DNA of 64,000 nucleotides, from positions 242,647 through 306,646 of the forward strand of contig NZ_WVID01000006.1 in NCBI RefSeq assembly GCF_010091925.1. The letters are read 5' to 3'. The position numbers were made by a program, and so were the translations under genes. This document shows positions 1-9,233 of this stretch, piece by piece. Position 1 is the first letter of the stretch. Each line of letters begins with the position of its first letter. The stretch is from Nostoc sp. B(2019). GTDB lineage: Bacteria; Cyanobacteriota; Cyanobacteriia; Cyanobacteriales; Nostocaceae. The notes under the pieces are model-generated. The model had not been told where the DNA came from and made no database searches. It saw only the letters and a program-made list of their open reading frames with translations.

Positions 1-1
1 A

Positions 2-385
2 GGTATGGTGTTAATTTACGATGCCACTGGTAAGTTGGTTGATACTGTACGCACTGGAATGTCTACCCAAGTTAATGGCGTAACGTTGAAAATTCTGGAT
101 GTAATTGGCAGCACTGGCTTACAAATTAAAGCTGATCCAGGCATACCCATTGTTTATACTGGGTTTGGCTTGCTAATGCTGGGTGTGGTGATGAGTTACT
201 TTTCTCACTCGCAAATTTGGGCATTACAAACAGGCGATCGCTTGTATATTGGTGGTAAAACTAACCGCGCCAAGGTTGCTTTTGAACGCGAAGTTTTAGA
301 TATTTTGGATCGACTGAGTTCACCGCTAAAGGATGACGAAACAGCTAATATTCAGGAATCCCTAACATCTAATCCACAAGTTTAG
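2..385 (+). CDS. ccs1: Cytochrome c biogenesis protein Ccs1/ResB, C-terminal part (5' end outside window)
   Basis: This is the last ~127 residues of a ResB/Ccs1 protein, the thylakoid/plasma membrane partner of CcsA in system II haem delivery to apocytochromes c. Visible are the end of the lumenal domain ([22 protein letters not shown]), a single transmembrane helix (about [18 protein letters not shown]) and the cytoplasmic tail with HSQIWA and a GGKTNRAK segment, which is the usual order at the Ccs1 C-terminus. The reading frame is open to the window edge; an internal ATG at 5 is not the true start. The stop at 383-385 is followed by an AT-rich gap and a strong hairpin at 436-474. Confidence 0.88.
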   Translation, partial: GMVLIYDATGKLVDTVRTGMSTQVNGVTLKILDVIGSTGLQIKADPGIPIVYTGFGLLMLGVVMSYFSHSQIWALQTGDRLYIGGKTNRAKVAFEREVLDILDRLSSPLKDDETANIQESLTSNPQV

Positions 386-435
386 ATTCAGCATTTAACG
401 CAATACGCTTGGTGTTAAACTCAAAAAATTAAATT

Positions 436-474
436 TTTTAGGTTGGGTTTCACAAAGTGAAACCCAACCTAAAA
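436..474. terminator. Perfect 18-bp-stem hairpin, bidirectional terminator-like repeat
   Basis: Positions 436-453 and 457-474 are perfect reverse complements around an AAA loop (core TTAGGTTGGGTTTCAC / GTGAAACCCAACCTAA). T-rich sequence precedes it and A/T-rich sequence follows, so it could end transcription from both ccs1 (plus) and the CheB-CheR gene (minus). The element looks like a dispersed cyanobacterial repeat. It also supplies the last codons and stop of the CheB-CheR gene. Confidence 0.7.
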
Positions 475-1991
475 TTATTTTCAACTGACATTTTCCGGGA
501 ATAAATCTTGTACTTTCTATCCACCAGAGTAAACAAGTTCGTATCACCTACTGTCTCAGATGTGCCTAACATCAGAAAGCCCGTTGACTTAAGACTATAG
601 TGGAACATTGACAGAAGCTTCTTCTGCATATGAGATCCCAAGTAAATTAGCACATTTCGACAAGTAATTAGATCTAGTTTGGAAAAGGGTGGATCGCTGA
701 TCAAGTTTTGCTTAGCAAAGATACATAGTTCGCGTACCGATTTGCTGATCTGATAACCGCCTTCTACCTGAACAAAGAATCGTTTTAGACGTTCTGGAGA
801 GACATCTGCTACTTGGCTAGGCTTGTAGATACCGTTCCTAGCTTTCTCGATCGCCGCCTCATTGATATCCGTAGCAAAAATCTTAATCAGCGGATTGATT
901 CCCTGATCTTCTAAATACTCCAGCAAGCAAATAGTAATAGAATAGGCTTCCTCACCCGTTGAACATCCCGCTACCCAAATGCGGATCGGCGACTCCGGCG
1001 TTCGATCCTTGGCAATAATCGGAAATACTGTGCTTTTTAAAGCTTCAAAGGATTTAGGATCGCGGAAAAAATATGTAACCGTGATCAGCATATCCTGATA
1101 CAAAGCGCTCACTTCTGCCGGGTTGTTCTGAAGATAACGGACGTAATCTTCTAGCATTTCAAGCTTGTACAAAACCATCCGCCGCAAGATGCGCTGTTTG
1201 AGAATGGTCTGCTTGTAGTGGGTAAAGTCAACCCCTGTAGCAACCCGTAGCAGGTGGAAAATTCTGCCCAGAGCATCTTCGCCTTCCAGCAGTTCGTCAA
1301 TTAGTTTTGCCGAGGTTGAGCCTTTGATGTAGGGATGACGGCTGATCTTTGCCAATTCCTGGGCGATCGCTTGTGGAGTTAAGATAAAGTCTACATAACC
1401 TGAAGCTACAGCAGTGTTCGGCATACTACTGACTTTGGCTGTGTCTTCACACTGGGCAAAGGTGATGCCCCCAGCAGCCTTGATTGTTTCCACTCCCCGT
1501 GTACCATCGGAATCGCCCCCCGACAATACAACTGCGATCGCTTTGCTTCCCCGCTCCTCTGCTAACGAAAAAAAGAAAGCATCGACTGTCATATTAATCC
1601 CACGGGTTTTCTCGCGTGGCATCAGTTTCAGTACCCCTTGAGAAATGGTCATCATTTTATTGGGCGGAATCACGTAGACATGATTTGGTTCCACAGACAT
1701 ACCATCCTGCACTTTAGTTACAAGCATCTTGGTTGCCCTAGAAAGAATCTCCGTCAACAAACTTTTTTGATTAGGGTTTAAGTGCTGAATCAACACAAAT
1801 GCCATACCAGTATCGATGGGCAAATGGCTCAACAATTGTGTATACGCCTCCAATCCTCCTGCTGAGGCTCCCACTGCAACAATCGGAAATAATTCATTCT
1901 GATTAACCTGCTGCTCCTCATTAGATGGTTGAGGTGCAATGGAATTAGATTCAGATTTCTTAGAGGACTGCTTAAATGTCATGGGATGCAA
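450..1991 (-). CDS. CheB-CheR fusion (chemoreceptor methylesterase plus methyltransferase domains)
   Basis: The 513-residue protein joins two chemotaxis adaptation enzymes. Residues ~35-220 are a CheB-type methylesterase domain: GASAGG with nucleophile Ser43, QHL with His70, and a GGDSDGTRG loop with Asp162. Residues ~245-500 are a CheR-type SAM-dependent methyltransferase: N-terminal helical part (LLRVATGVDFTHYKQTIL), SAM motif WVAGCSTGEEAYS, and DLITCRNVLIYL. The first ~34 residues are a low-complexity polar leader. No receiver domain is present. Related fusions often continue into PAS and histidine kinase domains; this one stops after CheR, with its last residues encoded by the hairpin repeat at 436-474. 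No che genes are adjacent, so it is an orphan and may serve signalling other than motility. Confidence 0.9.
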   Translation of the reverse strand: MHPMTFKQSSKKSESNSIAPQPSNEEQQVNQNELFPIVAVGASAGGLEAYTQLLSHLPIDTGMAFVLIQHLNPNQKSLLTEILSRATKMLVTKVQDGMSVEPNHVYVIPPNKMMTISQGVLKLMPREKTRGINMTVDAFFFSLAEERGSKAIAVVLSGGDSDGTRGVETIKAAGGITFAQCEDTAKVSSMPNTAVASGYVDFILTPQAIAQELAKISRHPYIKGSTSAKLIDELLEGEDALGRIFHLLRVATGVDFTHYKQTILKQRILRRMVLYKLEMLEDYVRYLQNNPAEVSALYQDMLITVTYFFRDPKSFEALKSTVFPIIAKDRTPESPIRIWVAGCSTGEEAYSITICLLEYLEDQGINPLIKIFATDINEAAIEKARNGIYKPSQVADVSPERLKRFFVQVEGGYQISKSVRELCIFAKQNLISDPPFSKLDLITCRNVLIYLGSHMQKKLLSMFHYSLKSTGFLMLGTSETVGDTNLFTLVDRKYKIYSRKMSVENNFRLGFTL

Positions 1992-2157
1992 CAGATAATA
2001 ATAGTTAGCTTAAACAAAAAGAAGCCTCTCGCTCACTCGTTCGCGTAGCGGACGCACCTAGGTAGCCCGTGCCTCGGCTTAGAGTTAAAAGACCGCCCAC
2101 AAGCAAAAGTCAGAGCAGCGGTTTTTGCCGTTCTGAACTTCAAAGACTCAGGACTGA
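1992..2157. repeat. Spacer with a palindromic dispersed repeat
   Basis: The spacer between the CheB-CheR gene and the next minus-strand gene carries GC-rich sequence of the CGTTCGCGTAGCGGACGC type (about 2036-2056). Related short GC-rich segments recur near 3340-3475, 9590-9625, 19870-19950, 26800-26845 and 40430-40455. This looks like a small dispersed repeat family. Confidence 0.55.
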
Positions 2158-2535
2158 TTAAAACCAACCACATTGTGTTGTACTGTATGGCTTAATAACG
2201 TTAGGAACTATTTGTTTTTGTCCTGCAAATTCTCTGCCATAATAACCATCATCAAAACCACGACTAAATTCACCACCAGCAGTACGCGACTTATAAGCCT
2301 GTCCTTTTTTCGCGCTATTTTTTCCTTGGCGGTAGCCATCAGCATAAGCTTGAGGATGATAGGCAGGATCTTCGTCAATAAGCCATTCAGTAATCGGATA
2401 GCAGTAGTTTAATGGACGTGTATAATATGGGCGATAGTGATAGTAACGCCTGTGAGCTTGAGCAGGCTGATTGTTAAGTAGAAATCCAGTAGTGGTGGCT
2501 AAAGCTACTAGACTAACTGTAATAATTTTTTTCAT
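2158..2535 (-). CDS. Small secreted protein of unknown function
   Basis: This codes for a 125-residue protein with a clear Sec signal peptide: MKK, a hydrophobic run to about residue 25, and a likely cut after AQA at 25-27. The mature part is rich in Tyr, His, Arg and Gly (HRRYYHYRPYYTRP) and has a YADGYRQGKNSAKKGQAY repeat-like segment followed by EFSRGFDDGYYGREFAG. These two D-G-Y/R-G motifs look like a duplicated glycine-rich unit. Two Cys are present in the mature chain. I do not recognise the family; it is presumably periplasmic or exported. Confidence 0.65.
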   Translation of the reverse strand: MKKIITVSLVALATTTGFLLNNQPAQAHRRYYHYRPYYTRPLNYCYPITEWLIDEDPAYHPQAYADGYRQGKNSAKKGQAYKSRTAGGEFSRGFDDGYYGREFAGQKQIVPNVIKPYSTTQCGWF

Positions 2536-2806
2536 AATTATAGTCTCCAGAGTTCATTAACTCCTGATACTTTTAAGATATCGTGGAGAATATTCAAGCG
2601 ACATCGCCTAATCGGGTAAGCAACTAAGCTAATGTGTTTGTGATAACAATCTGCCAAGACTTGTTGACGATCGCTTTGTTTGGCATAAACTGTAAAGGCG
2701 ATCGCTATAATCTCTTTGCATGCTCCAACGGCAGGGTTAATGATTTTTGTATAACCCTTACAAGTAAATATTGCCTCTGCAAAAAAAAGTTACAGGAGAC
2801 AAAAAC

Positions 2807-3232
2807 ATGAGTAGTCTGGGCAAAAGAAGATTAGAAGCCGTTTTGGCGATCGCGACTTATGCTGTTGGTAGCGGTACTGCCTCAGCTACGCCAACCCCTG
2901 GTATCGAAGTTCCCAAACAGATTGTGTTAACTGCATCCGATATCGCTATGTACACCACTATCTGGAAAATCTATTTTCATGAAGATTTATCCAGTCAGGG
3001 AATTTTAGATATGCTGGCACAGTTAGGTTTAGTAACCCTTGCCGCCACGGGTACAGCTTATATTGTTGCTAAAACCACTACAGCCATCGTTAGTGAAATT
3101 ACAGGCTGGATAGGGCCGATAGGATGGGGCGTAAAGGCTGCGATCGCAGGTTCTCTAAGTGGTTTATTTGGAGTTACCTGGGCACTTTATTGCGATCGCA
3201 TTTATTCTCAAAGACAACCTCAACCAGTTTGA
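2807..3232 (+). CDS. Small membrane-associated protein of unknown function
   Basis: The ATG at 2807 is chosen because CAGGAGA lies 7-8 bases upstream; an in-frame TTG at 2771 lacks this support. The 141-residue product starts with a signal-like segment (RRLEAVLAIATYAVGSGTASAT), then has two further hydrophobic stretches (MLAQLGLVTLAATGTAYIVA and GWGVKAAIAGSLSGLFGVTWALY). It could be exported or an integral membrane protein. HIP1 sites lie inside the gene, so it looks native. The family is not recognised. Confidence 0.6.
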   Translation: MSSLGKRRLEAVLAIATYAVGSGTASATPTPGIEVPKQIVLTASDIAMYTTIWKIYFHEDLSSQGILDMLAQLGLVTLAATGTAYIVAKTTTAIVSEITGWIGPIGWGVKAAIAGSLSGLFGVTWALYCDRIYSQRQPQPV

Positions 3233-3339
3233 TTCTAATTTAGGGCGGGAAAAAACTACACTTGACCCTTGACCTTTTTTGAATTAAAAATTAAAAATAT
3301 AAAATTAAAAATTAAGAAGAAGAATAATTTTTAATTAAT

Positions 3340-3475
3340 TAATTTTGGGTACAGAGCAAGCACTGATAGCGCAGCGTTAGCGAGTCCGCGAGCGTCTTGC
3401 AATTTTTAATTAATAATTTTTAATTTTTAATTGGAGCGTTCGCGCAGCGTCTCGTAGAGAAGCGACTTGACCCTT
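3340..3475. repeat. Dispersed palindromic repeats that run into the DUF2243 gene
   Basis: Two GC-rich units occur here: GCGCAGCGTTAGCGAGTCCGC (3369-3389) and GTTCGCGCAGCGTCTCGTAG (3438-3457). They are set in AT-rich sequence with repeated AATTTTTAATTAAT-like tracts, followed by a TTGACCC/TTGACTC heptamer. The second unit encodes the C-terminus of the minus-strand membrane protein gene. Confidence 0.6.
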
Positions 3476-3957
3476 GACTCTTTTTTGATCATTATCCAGC
3501 CGATCGCAACAAGCAACGCACCGAATAAAAGAAATCCTAAATCCCAAGCTAACTGATTCGGCCCTGGTTTCACATGGTGAATACCAAGAATCTGGTGATC
3601 AATTACACCTTCAACTAAATTAAATAACCCCCCACCAATCAGCAACGAGCCAACAAAGGTCTGTGATGACCAAGCAACATCATTACGCCCTCCAGCCCGC
3701 CATAGCAAGACTATTCCTACTACAGTCAGCACCCAGTCAAAGGCATGAAATAACCCATCCCACAACATATTCAAATCTATATTTGCGGTGGTTGTCAGAG
3801 GTCGAACGTTGCTCAGCATGTGATGCCACTGGAGTAGTTGATGCAGGAGAATGCCATCAACAAACCCTCCCAGACCCAGACCAAGAACAATTCCAGCAGC
3901 AATTAGCGGTGTGTTTCCGTTAATAGTTTCACTCTTGGCCTCCATTCTTAACCTCAT
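3427..3957 (-). CDS. DUF2243 family membrane protein
   Basis: The 176-residue protein has about four transmembrane helices and the hallmark segment AGIVLGLGLGGFVDGILLHQLLQWHHMLS, with later NLVEGVIDHQILGIHHV. Conserved His and Asp residues at the membrane face are typical of DUF2243. Function is unknown; metal or small-ligand binding is only a guess from the histidines. Translation may start at 3957 or at the internal ATG at 3945 (MEAKSE). The last ~12 residues (SLLYETLRERSN) are encoded by a dispersed palindromic repeat, so the native C-terminus has been replaced or extended. Confidence 0.82.
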   Translation of the reverse strand: MRLRMEAKSETINGNTPLIAAGIVLGLGLGGFVDGILLHQLLQWHHMLSNVRPLTTTANIDLNMLWDGLFHAFDWVLTVVGIVLLWRAGGRNDVAWSSQTFVGSLLIGGGLFNLVEGVIDHQILGIHHVKPGPNQLAWDLGFLLFGALLVAIGWIMIKKESRVKSLLYETLRERSN

Positions 3958-4104
3958 AGATAGGCTTTTTCATCACAATAGAACTCTTTTGGGAGTAATA
4001 TCTTCTATCTTGAGACAAGTACGATCATTCAATCTCAAGTAGAGAATTTCTTGTCAGCATCTACGGGCATTATAGAAATTGATATATTAAAGAGCAATTT
4101 TCAA

Positions 4105-4575
4105 ATGGCCATTTACTTTTATAAAGTTTGGCAGCCTTATGGCTGTTTTTCTAACTTTTCTCCCCACGGAATCCACATCCAGGGAACTTACTGGTCAACA
4201 GTTGAGCATTATTATCAAGCACAAAAGTTTGTGGGCAGTATAGATGCGGTGATTATACCCCTCATCCATGCTGCTGCAACCCCAGAAGAAGCTGCTGCTT
4301 TAGGTCGTTGTAGCACCCGCAAATGTCGTCAAGACTGGGATTTGGTCAAAACTCAAGTTATGCGAGAAGCTGTACTTAAAAAATTTCTCACTCATGCTGA
4401 GATTAGAGAAGTTCTCTTGACTACAGAAGATGAAATTTTGGTGGAAAACTCCCCAACTGATTATTTCTGGGGTTGTGGTGCTAATAAAACCGGTGACAAC
4501 CATCTCGGTAAAATTCTCATGAGTGTGCGTGAAGAAATCCGCAAGTTAATATTTTTGTCAGCAATTTACGAATAG
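4105..4575 (+). CDS. NADAR family protein (YbiA-like)
   Basis: The protein begins MAIYFYKVWQPYGCFSNFSPHGI and continues with YWSTVEHYYQAQKF, a helical middle, and a C-terminal DYFWGCG..KTGDNHLGKILM. This is the full NADAR (DUF1768) pattern. Family members act on ADP-ribose-containing nucleotides or ADP-ribosylated substrates; YbiA of E. coli has been linked to riboflavin-intermediate damage. The ATG at 4105 matches the conserved start; the upstream in-frame TTG at 4051 adds an unconserved tail. It stands alone, in a divergent orientation to the DUF2243 gene. NADAR proteins also occur with ADP-ribosylation and toxin systems, but no partner is seen here. Confidence 0.88.
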   Translation: MAIYFYKVWQPYGCFSNFSPHGIHIQGTYWSTVEHYYQAQKFVGSIDAVIIPLIHAAATPEEAAALGRCSTRKCRQDWDLVKTQVMREAVLKKFLTHAEIREVLLTTEDEILVENSPTDYFWGCGANKTGDNHLGKILMSVREEIRKLIFLSAIYE

Positions 4576-4932
4576 TTAGGTTTGAATAATTACGTCTATT
4601 TGTCAATTGATTCTAAGTGGGGAATGTTGTCATTCCCCCAGACACAAAGCTTTAAACAAATTAAAAATAACTGCTTTCACCACAATAAATCTTAATTCAT
4701 TTAAAGTAAGCGATAAAAATAGAAAAAAATATCTTTAATGTAAGGCAACAATAAAGACAATAATTTGAGTGATATTACTGAAATCTTTTCAAAATTGAGA
4801 ATATAAAATTAATAAGCAAACAAATAAAGATTTTCTTAACTTTAGACTCGAAAATTAATGGATTCTAAATAAGAAATTCTCATTAAAGACAATTATAAAA
4901 AAATTACACTTCAGTTGTAGTGTACATAAACA
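4576..4932. other. AT-rich spacer upstream of the histidine kinase gene
   Basis: About 360 bases of strongly AT-rich sequence with no convincing reading frame. It presumably carries the promoter of the kinase gene at 4933. I see no clear repeat or RNA structure. Confidence 0.5.
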
Positions 4933-7713
4933 ATGACATTTACTGATAAACCAAAAGAGTTGCAGCAAAGTTTAGATCAAGAAAGTTTGCTGCACCAGAT
5001 GACAAACCATATCAGGCGATCGCTCGAACTCCAAGATATATTAACAACTACCGTTGCTGAAGTTCGGACATTTTTGGATACAGATCGGGTGAAGGTATAT
5101 CGGTTTACTGCCGATGGTAGTGGTGAAGTTGTTGCCGAATCCATCTGTGAGCAACGTCTACCATCTCTATTAGGGTTGCACTTCCCAGCTCATGATATTC
5201 CCCAAGAAGCAAGAGAGATGTTTGTCTCAGCGCGGCAACGTGCAATTGTGGATGTAGCTAACGGGAAGATAGGACTATCACCTCTACAGTCAAAAGAGAC
5301 TGGCGAAAGCTTACAAACTGAGAATATCTTATATCGGCAAGTAGACCCGTGCCATGTTCAATACTTGAAAACAATGGGCGTACAGTCTTCGGTAGTAGTG
5401 CCAATTTTACATTGTTACCCCAAAGAACAATCGGCAAAGCTTGAATTGTGGGGATTGTTAGTATCCCATCACAGTCAACCACGAACGATTTTGAAGCGGG
5501 AACTGAATGTATTGCAGCAAGTTGCTGATCAAGTAGCGATCGCGATCGCTCAAAGTAACTTACTTACCGAAGCCCGTACCAAGCAAGAGCTAGAAGCCAC
5601 TATCAACCGAGTGACTACACTATTGCATAGATTGCCCACAATCCAGTTGCAGGAAGCATTAGAAGAAGTCATTACTGCCCTTAGCGGAGTAGGTGGCAGA
5701 CTTTACATTGAACAGAGTGAAGAACTGCACACTTCAGGTGTCCAGCCGATAATACCTTATGAATTAGAAAACAATGTCATCGAACAACATCCTGTGTGGC
5801 GAAACTGGATAGCTGAGTGTAAGCCAGGTAATGTTTGGGCAATTACCGACCTTTATAAAGAACCGCGTTTGCGAGTTTTGGCTTTAGCATTCCAACCAAC
5901 TCGGATTCGGGGAATCATGGTGATTCCCCTACACTACCGCGAAAAATTTATCGGTGTTTTGAGCATTTTTCGCTCTGAATTTGACACAGAAATCTTCTGG
6001 GCAGGACAATGTGACGAGAATCGGCGACAACTGCTACCTCAGCTTTCCTTTGAGGTTTGGCGAGAGCAAAAAAAGGGGCAAGCATCTGAGTGGAAACCGG
6101 AAGAAATCTCACTAGCACAAGCCTTGTACTTTCAATTCTCAATGACAATTCAGCAGCAGCAAATGTATAAACAGGTACAAGCGCTGAATGCCAACTTAGA
6201 ACGTCGAGTGCAAGAGCAAACTGCTGAACTCGAACAATCGTTACTGCTTACCAAGGTACTCAAGCAAGTCACGGATCAGATTCGCAGTACATTGGACTTA
6301 CAAACTATTCTGCAAACCATCGTGCAGCAAGTTCGCCCCCTGCTAAATTCAGACCGGGTGGTGATTTTTCAACTAGAGAGTGTATCAGTGATTGTTGAAG
6401 AGATTAACGGCAACTGGCCGTCAGTTTTGGGGGTAAAAGCGCTACCAGAATGCTTTCCTGATGAGTATACTCGTCTATACTTTCAGGGCAGAGTCCGGGC
6501 AATTAATAACGTATCAACGGCTTCTTTGAGTGCTTGTCATCAAGAGTTTTTGCAGAGTTTGCAAGTGCAAGCCAACTTAATTGTCCCCATTAACATAGGT
6601 ACGCAAGCATGGGGATTACTTATTGCCCATCAGTGTGAGGCTCCTAGAACTTGGCAAGATGCGGAAATTGATTTTTTGCAACAGCTAGCAGATCAAGCAG
6701 CGATCGCCATTCAGCAAGCACAACTCTACGAACAAACCTGTGCTGCGGAAGCTGAAGCCAGAACTCAAGCCGCACAGTTAGAGCGTACCTTGTTTGAACT
6801 TCAAGAAACACAGACAAAGTTAATTCACACTGAAAAAATGTCCAGCTTAGGGCAGTTAGTGGCGGGTATCGCTCACGAAATCAACAACCCCGTTAACTTT
6901 ATCTACGGCAATCTCTGCCACGCTAATCAATACACCGAACAATTACTAGAAATTTTACACCTCTACCAATTACACTATCCTCACCCTGAAGGTGAAGTTC
7001 GCTCAGCAATAGATGCGATCGATTTTGACTTTTTGGTACAAGATTTACCAAAAATCATCAATTCAATGCAAGTAGGAGCCGATCGCATTCGCTCAATAGT
7101 GCTGTCGTTACGAAATTTTTCTCGCCTAGATGAAGCTGAATACAAGCTCGTTAACTTACATGAAGGCATAGACAATACTTTACTAATTTTGCAGCATCGA
7201 CTGAAATCAAATGCTGAGTTTCCTGGCATTGAAGTAATCAAAGACTATGGCGATTTGCCACTAGTAGAATGCTATGCAGGACAGATGAATCAGGTATTTA
7301 TGAACATTATCAGTAATGCCATTGATGCTCTGATACAGGATAAAGAAGAAGCGGGAGAATTGGAGAGTGGGAGAGTGAATAAAGCTGGGGAACTCTCCGC
7401 TTCCCTAATCCCTACCATTCGGATTTCTACCAAAATCTCAGCAGACAACTCTCATATCTTGGTTCGCATTGCTGACAATGGGCCTGGAATGACTGAAGAA
7501 GTGAAAAAGCTAATTTTTGATCCCTTTTTTACTACTAAGCCTGTGGGTAGGGGTACAGGATTGGGATTAGCAATTAGCTATCAGATTATTGTAGAAAAGC
7601 ATGGTGGAGTAATGGAGTGCATCACCGAACCTGGTAAAGGTACAGAGTTCTGGATTGAGATTCCCCTTAAACCTCCAAGCAGAGTCAATAGTCAACAGCA
7701 GCTAGGCGATTAA
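4933..7713 (+). CDS. Cyanobacteriochrome/phytochrome-like GAF histidine kinase
   Basis: The 926-residue soluble sensor kinase has three GAF-type regions, a coiled coil, HisKA and HATPase. GAF1 (~20-210) contains FPAHDIP and [13 protein letters not shown] with Cys140-His141 at the usual bilin-attachment site. GAF2 (~225-395) is divergent and has no CH motif. GAF3 (~440-605) has ECF, then YFQGRVRAI, then [10 protein letters not shown] with Cys535-His536, then [12 protein letters not shown], which is the cyanobacteriochrome pattern. So two bilins may bind per chain. The kinase core has [11 protein letters not shown] with His648, and N, G1 (DNGPGM) and G2 (GTGLGL) boxes. No membrane segment or receiver domain is seen, so it needs a partner response regulator elsewhere. 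A loop in the ATPase domain (~805-828) looks like inserted repeat sequence. Confidence 0.9.
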   Translation: MTFTDKPKELQQSLDQESLLHQMTNHIRRSLELQDILTTTVAEVRTFLDTDRVKVYRFTADGSGEVVAESICEQRLPSLLGLHFPAHDIPQEAREMFVSARQRAIVDVANGKIGLSPLQSKETGESLQTENILYRQVDPCHVQYLKTMGVQSSVVVPILHCYPKEQSAKLELWGLLVSHHSQPRTILKRELNVLQQVADQVAIAIAQSNLLTEARTKQELEATINRVTTLLHRLPTIQLQEALEEVITALSGVGGRLYIEQSEELHTSGVQPIIPYELENNVIEQHPVWRNWIAECKPGNVWAITDLYKEPRLRVLALAFQPTRIRGIMVIPLHYREKFIGVLSIFRSEFDTEIFWAGQCDENRRQLLPQLSFEVWREQKKGQASEWKPEEISLAQALYFQFSMTIQQQQMYKQVQALNANLERRVQEQTAELEQSLLLTKVLKQVTDQIRSTLDLQTILQTIVQQVRPLLNSDRVVIFQLESVSVIVEEINGNWPSVLGVKALPECFPDEYTRLYFQGRVRAINNVSTASLSACHQEFLQSLQVQANLIVPINIGTQAWGLLIAHQCEAPRTWQDAEIDFLQQLADQAAIAIQQAQLYEQTCAAEAEARTQAAQLERTLFELQETQTKLIHTEKMSSLGQLVAGIAHEINNPVNFIYGNLCHANQYTEQLLEILHLYQLHYPHPEGEVRSAIDAIDFDFLVQDLPKIINSMQVGADRIRSIVLSLRNFSRLDEAEYKLVNLHEGIDNTLLILQHRLKSNAEFPGIEVIKDYGDLPLVECYAGQMNQVFMNIISNAIDALIQDKEEAGELESGRVNKAGELSASLIPTIRISTKISADNSHILVRIADNGPGMTEEVKKLIFDPFFTTKPVGRGTGLGLAISYQIIVEKHGGVMECITEPGKGTEFWIEIPLKPPSRVNSQQQLGD

Positions 7714-8358
7714 TCGTGTCTCTACCTTAAGGCTGAGGAAAAACTTAAGTTTCAAAACTTAAAATTTTACTGAGCACTTGCTCAACTTATCTAAAGGATT
7801 GTTAATAAAATTTTGAGTAGAGAAAAAATATTTCTCAGCCATCTATAAACTATAGTCTATTGACTTGGATGAAAAACAAGGAGTTTTCTGAGAATACAAA
7901 GCAACTGAATTTATTTGGGAGATTGACTTCATACTTCATTTTGCCAAAGTAAAGTTTAGTTGCAAAATAAAATCAATCCCATCCACAGATGCTAACTTAA
8001 TAATTGAAGCAACTAAAAGCTTCCCTGGCAGATACAACAGCTGCATGTTGAAATGTAGTAAGAGGTAAAAAACGCTGTTTAATTTAAATCTGTCTCGTCA
8101 GAACCCAGCAACACCCAACGCGAACGCTGTTATTTCCTCAAATGTGGAAAATTAGGGGGCGCTGTGACTGGTTTTCATTGCTTGTTTACAACAGTGATGA
8201 AAGGTAGTACATCCCTGCCTAGAATAAACAAGGAGAGGAAATGATTAAGCTAGTAGAGGTTAGGGTGTTGTTGTGTTTAAAGATAAATCTCAGATTAGAC
8301 CTTCTCTGGGTGTAAACTTATACAGAAGTTTAATAGCATTTATTTGAAATAGCGCCTT
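7714..8358. other. Long spacer without a recognised gene
   Basis: About 645 bases with stops in all frames and no tRNA-like or clear hairpin structure. The last 100 bases presumably include the promoter of the gene at 8359. Nothing else is identifiable. Confidence 0.4.
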
Positions 8359-9129
8359 ATGTCAATTATTGCGCTCAGAGCATGGTATCTTCAGGATTAT
8401 GAGCCGATTCCAGAACTGGAAAAACGTCCGCCAGATATTCGCCTAAGTAAAAAAAGTCTTCTGAAAACAGGGTTGCGAGCAGACTTTTTGGAAGAAAGCG
8501 ACGAAGTTAAAAAATCAACTTGGTTTAGGCATTATCTGGAAGGGGAAAATATTGAATTTTATATTGAGGGTAGTGGCGGCTATTGTGTAGCTAACATTGA
8601 CTTGATAAGTCATGAAATTTATTTCACCAAGCAAGCGTTGTTAGCTCAGTTGGAACCAACGATTTTTTTGTGCTATCAAACTGAGTATGCCGCAGCTAGT
8701 GATGTCCTAAGAGAAGAACTGCAAAAAGGTTTGGCAACTTTAAACTTGCGATCGCGTCTCCCTTTAGCATTAGTAGAATCCTATCGACCTAGTAATGCTC
8801 CTCTACGCCTTAACCGCACCATCATGCGAAAAATTCGTAAGAGCTTGCTATTTATTGCAGACACCACACCCATTACTAGCATCGATGGCAAAGAAACCCT
8901 TCAACTGATTCCTAGTCCAAATGTCTGTATTGAAATTGGTTATGCCATCCAAAGTAAGCGCTCTGAACAAATTTTACTAGCACAAATGCAACGCCCAAAT
9001 TTAGATGGGCAATTTCCCTTTGACTTACCCACGCAGCAAATTTTGCAATTCCGAGACAGTAAAGAACTAAATAAAATTTTGACAGAAGCGATCAAAAGCC
9101 AGCTAGCACGATTTAAATTGTTTTTTTGA
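8359..9129 (+). CDS. Protein with a C-terminal TIR-like / nucleotide-hydrolase-like domain (putative)
   Basis: The 256-residue protein has an N-terminal part (~1-95) that I do not recognise and a C-terminal alpha/beta domain (~100-250). The latter reads IFLCYQTEY..ASDVLREELQKGL, then RKIRKSLLFIADTTPIT, then SPNVCIEIGYAI with Glu192, then ILLAQ and PFDLPTQQILQF. An NV-x-x-E-x-GYA helix after a bad/adT strand, followed by PFDL and an I-x-F/Y strand, is the layout of TIR-like and nucleoside-deoxyribosyltransferase-like proteins that hydrolyse nucleotides. Some of these are effectors in anti-phage defence. The gene is alone between two sensor kinase genes. The assignment rests on motif layout only. 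Confidence 0.5.
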   Translation: MSIIALRAWYLQDYEPIPELEKRPPDIRLSKKSLLKTGLRADFLEESDEVKKSTWFRHYLEGENIEFYIEGSGGYCVANIDLISHEIYFTKQALLAQLEPTIFLCYQTEYAAASDVLREELQKGLATLNLRSRLPLALVESYRPSNAPLRLNRTIMRKIRKSLLFIADTTPITSIDGKETLQLIPSPNVCIEIGYAIQSKRSEQILLAQMQRPNLDGQFPFDLPTQQILQFRDSKELNKILTEAIKSQLARFKLFF

Positions 9130-9233
9130 ATAGGGCTTGAGTCTATTAAGCCTGGAGTTAAGCTATTAGTGCGGAAATTTATTTCCGGGTGGGATAGTTG
9201 ACTTATTGAGAATGGTGCAAGTTAAGAAAGTTG

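Noticed and set aside
450..1991. Part of a chemotaxis operon
   Set aside because: No cheA, cheW, cheY or receptor gene lies within the window next to it.
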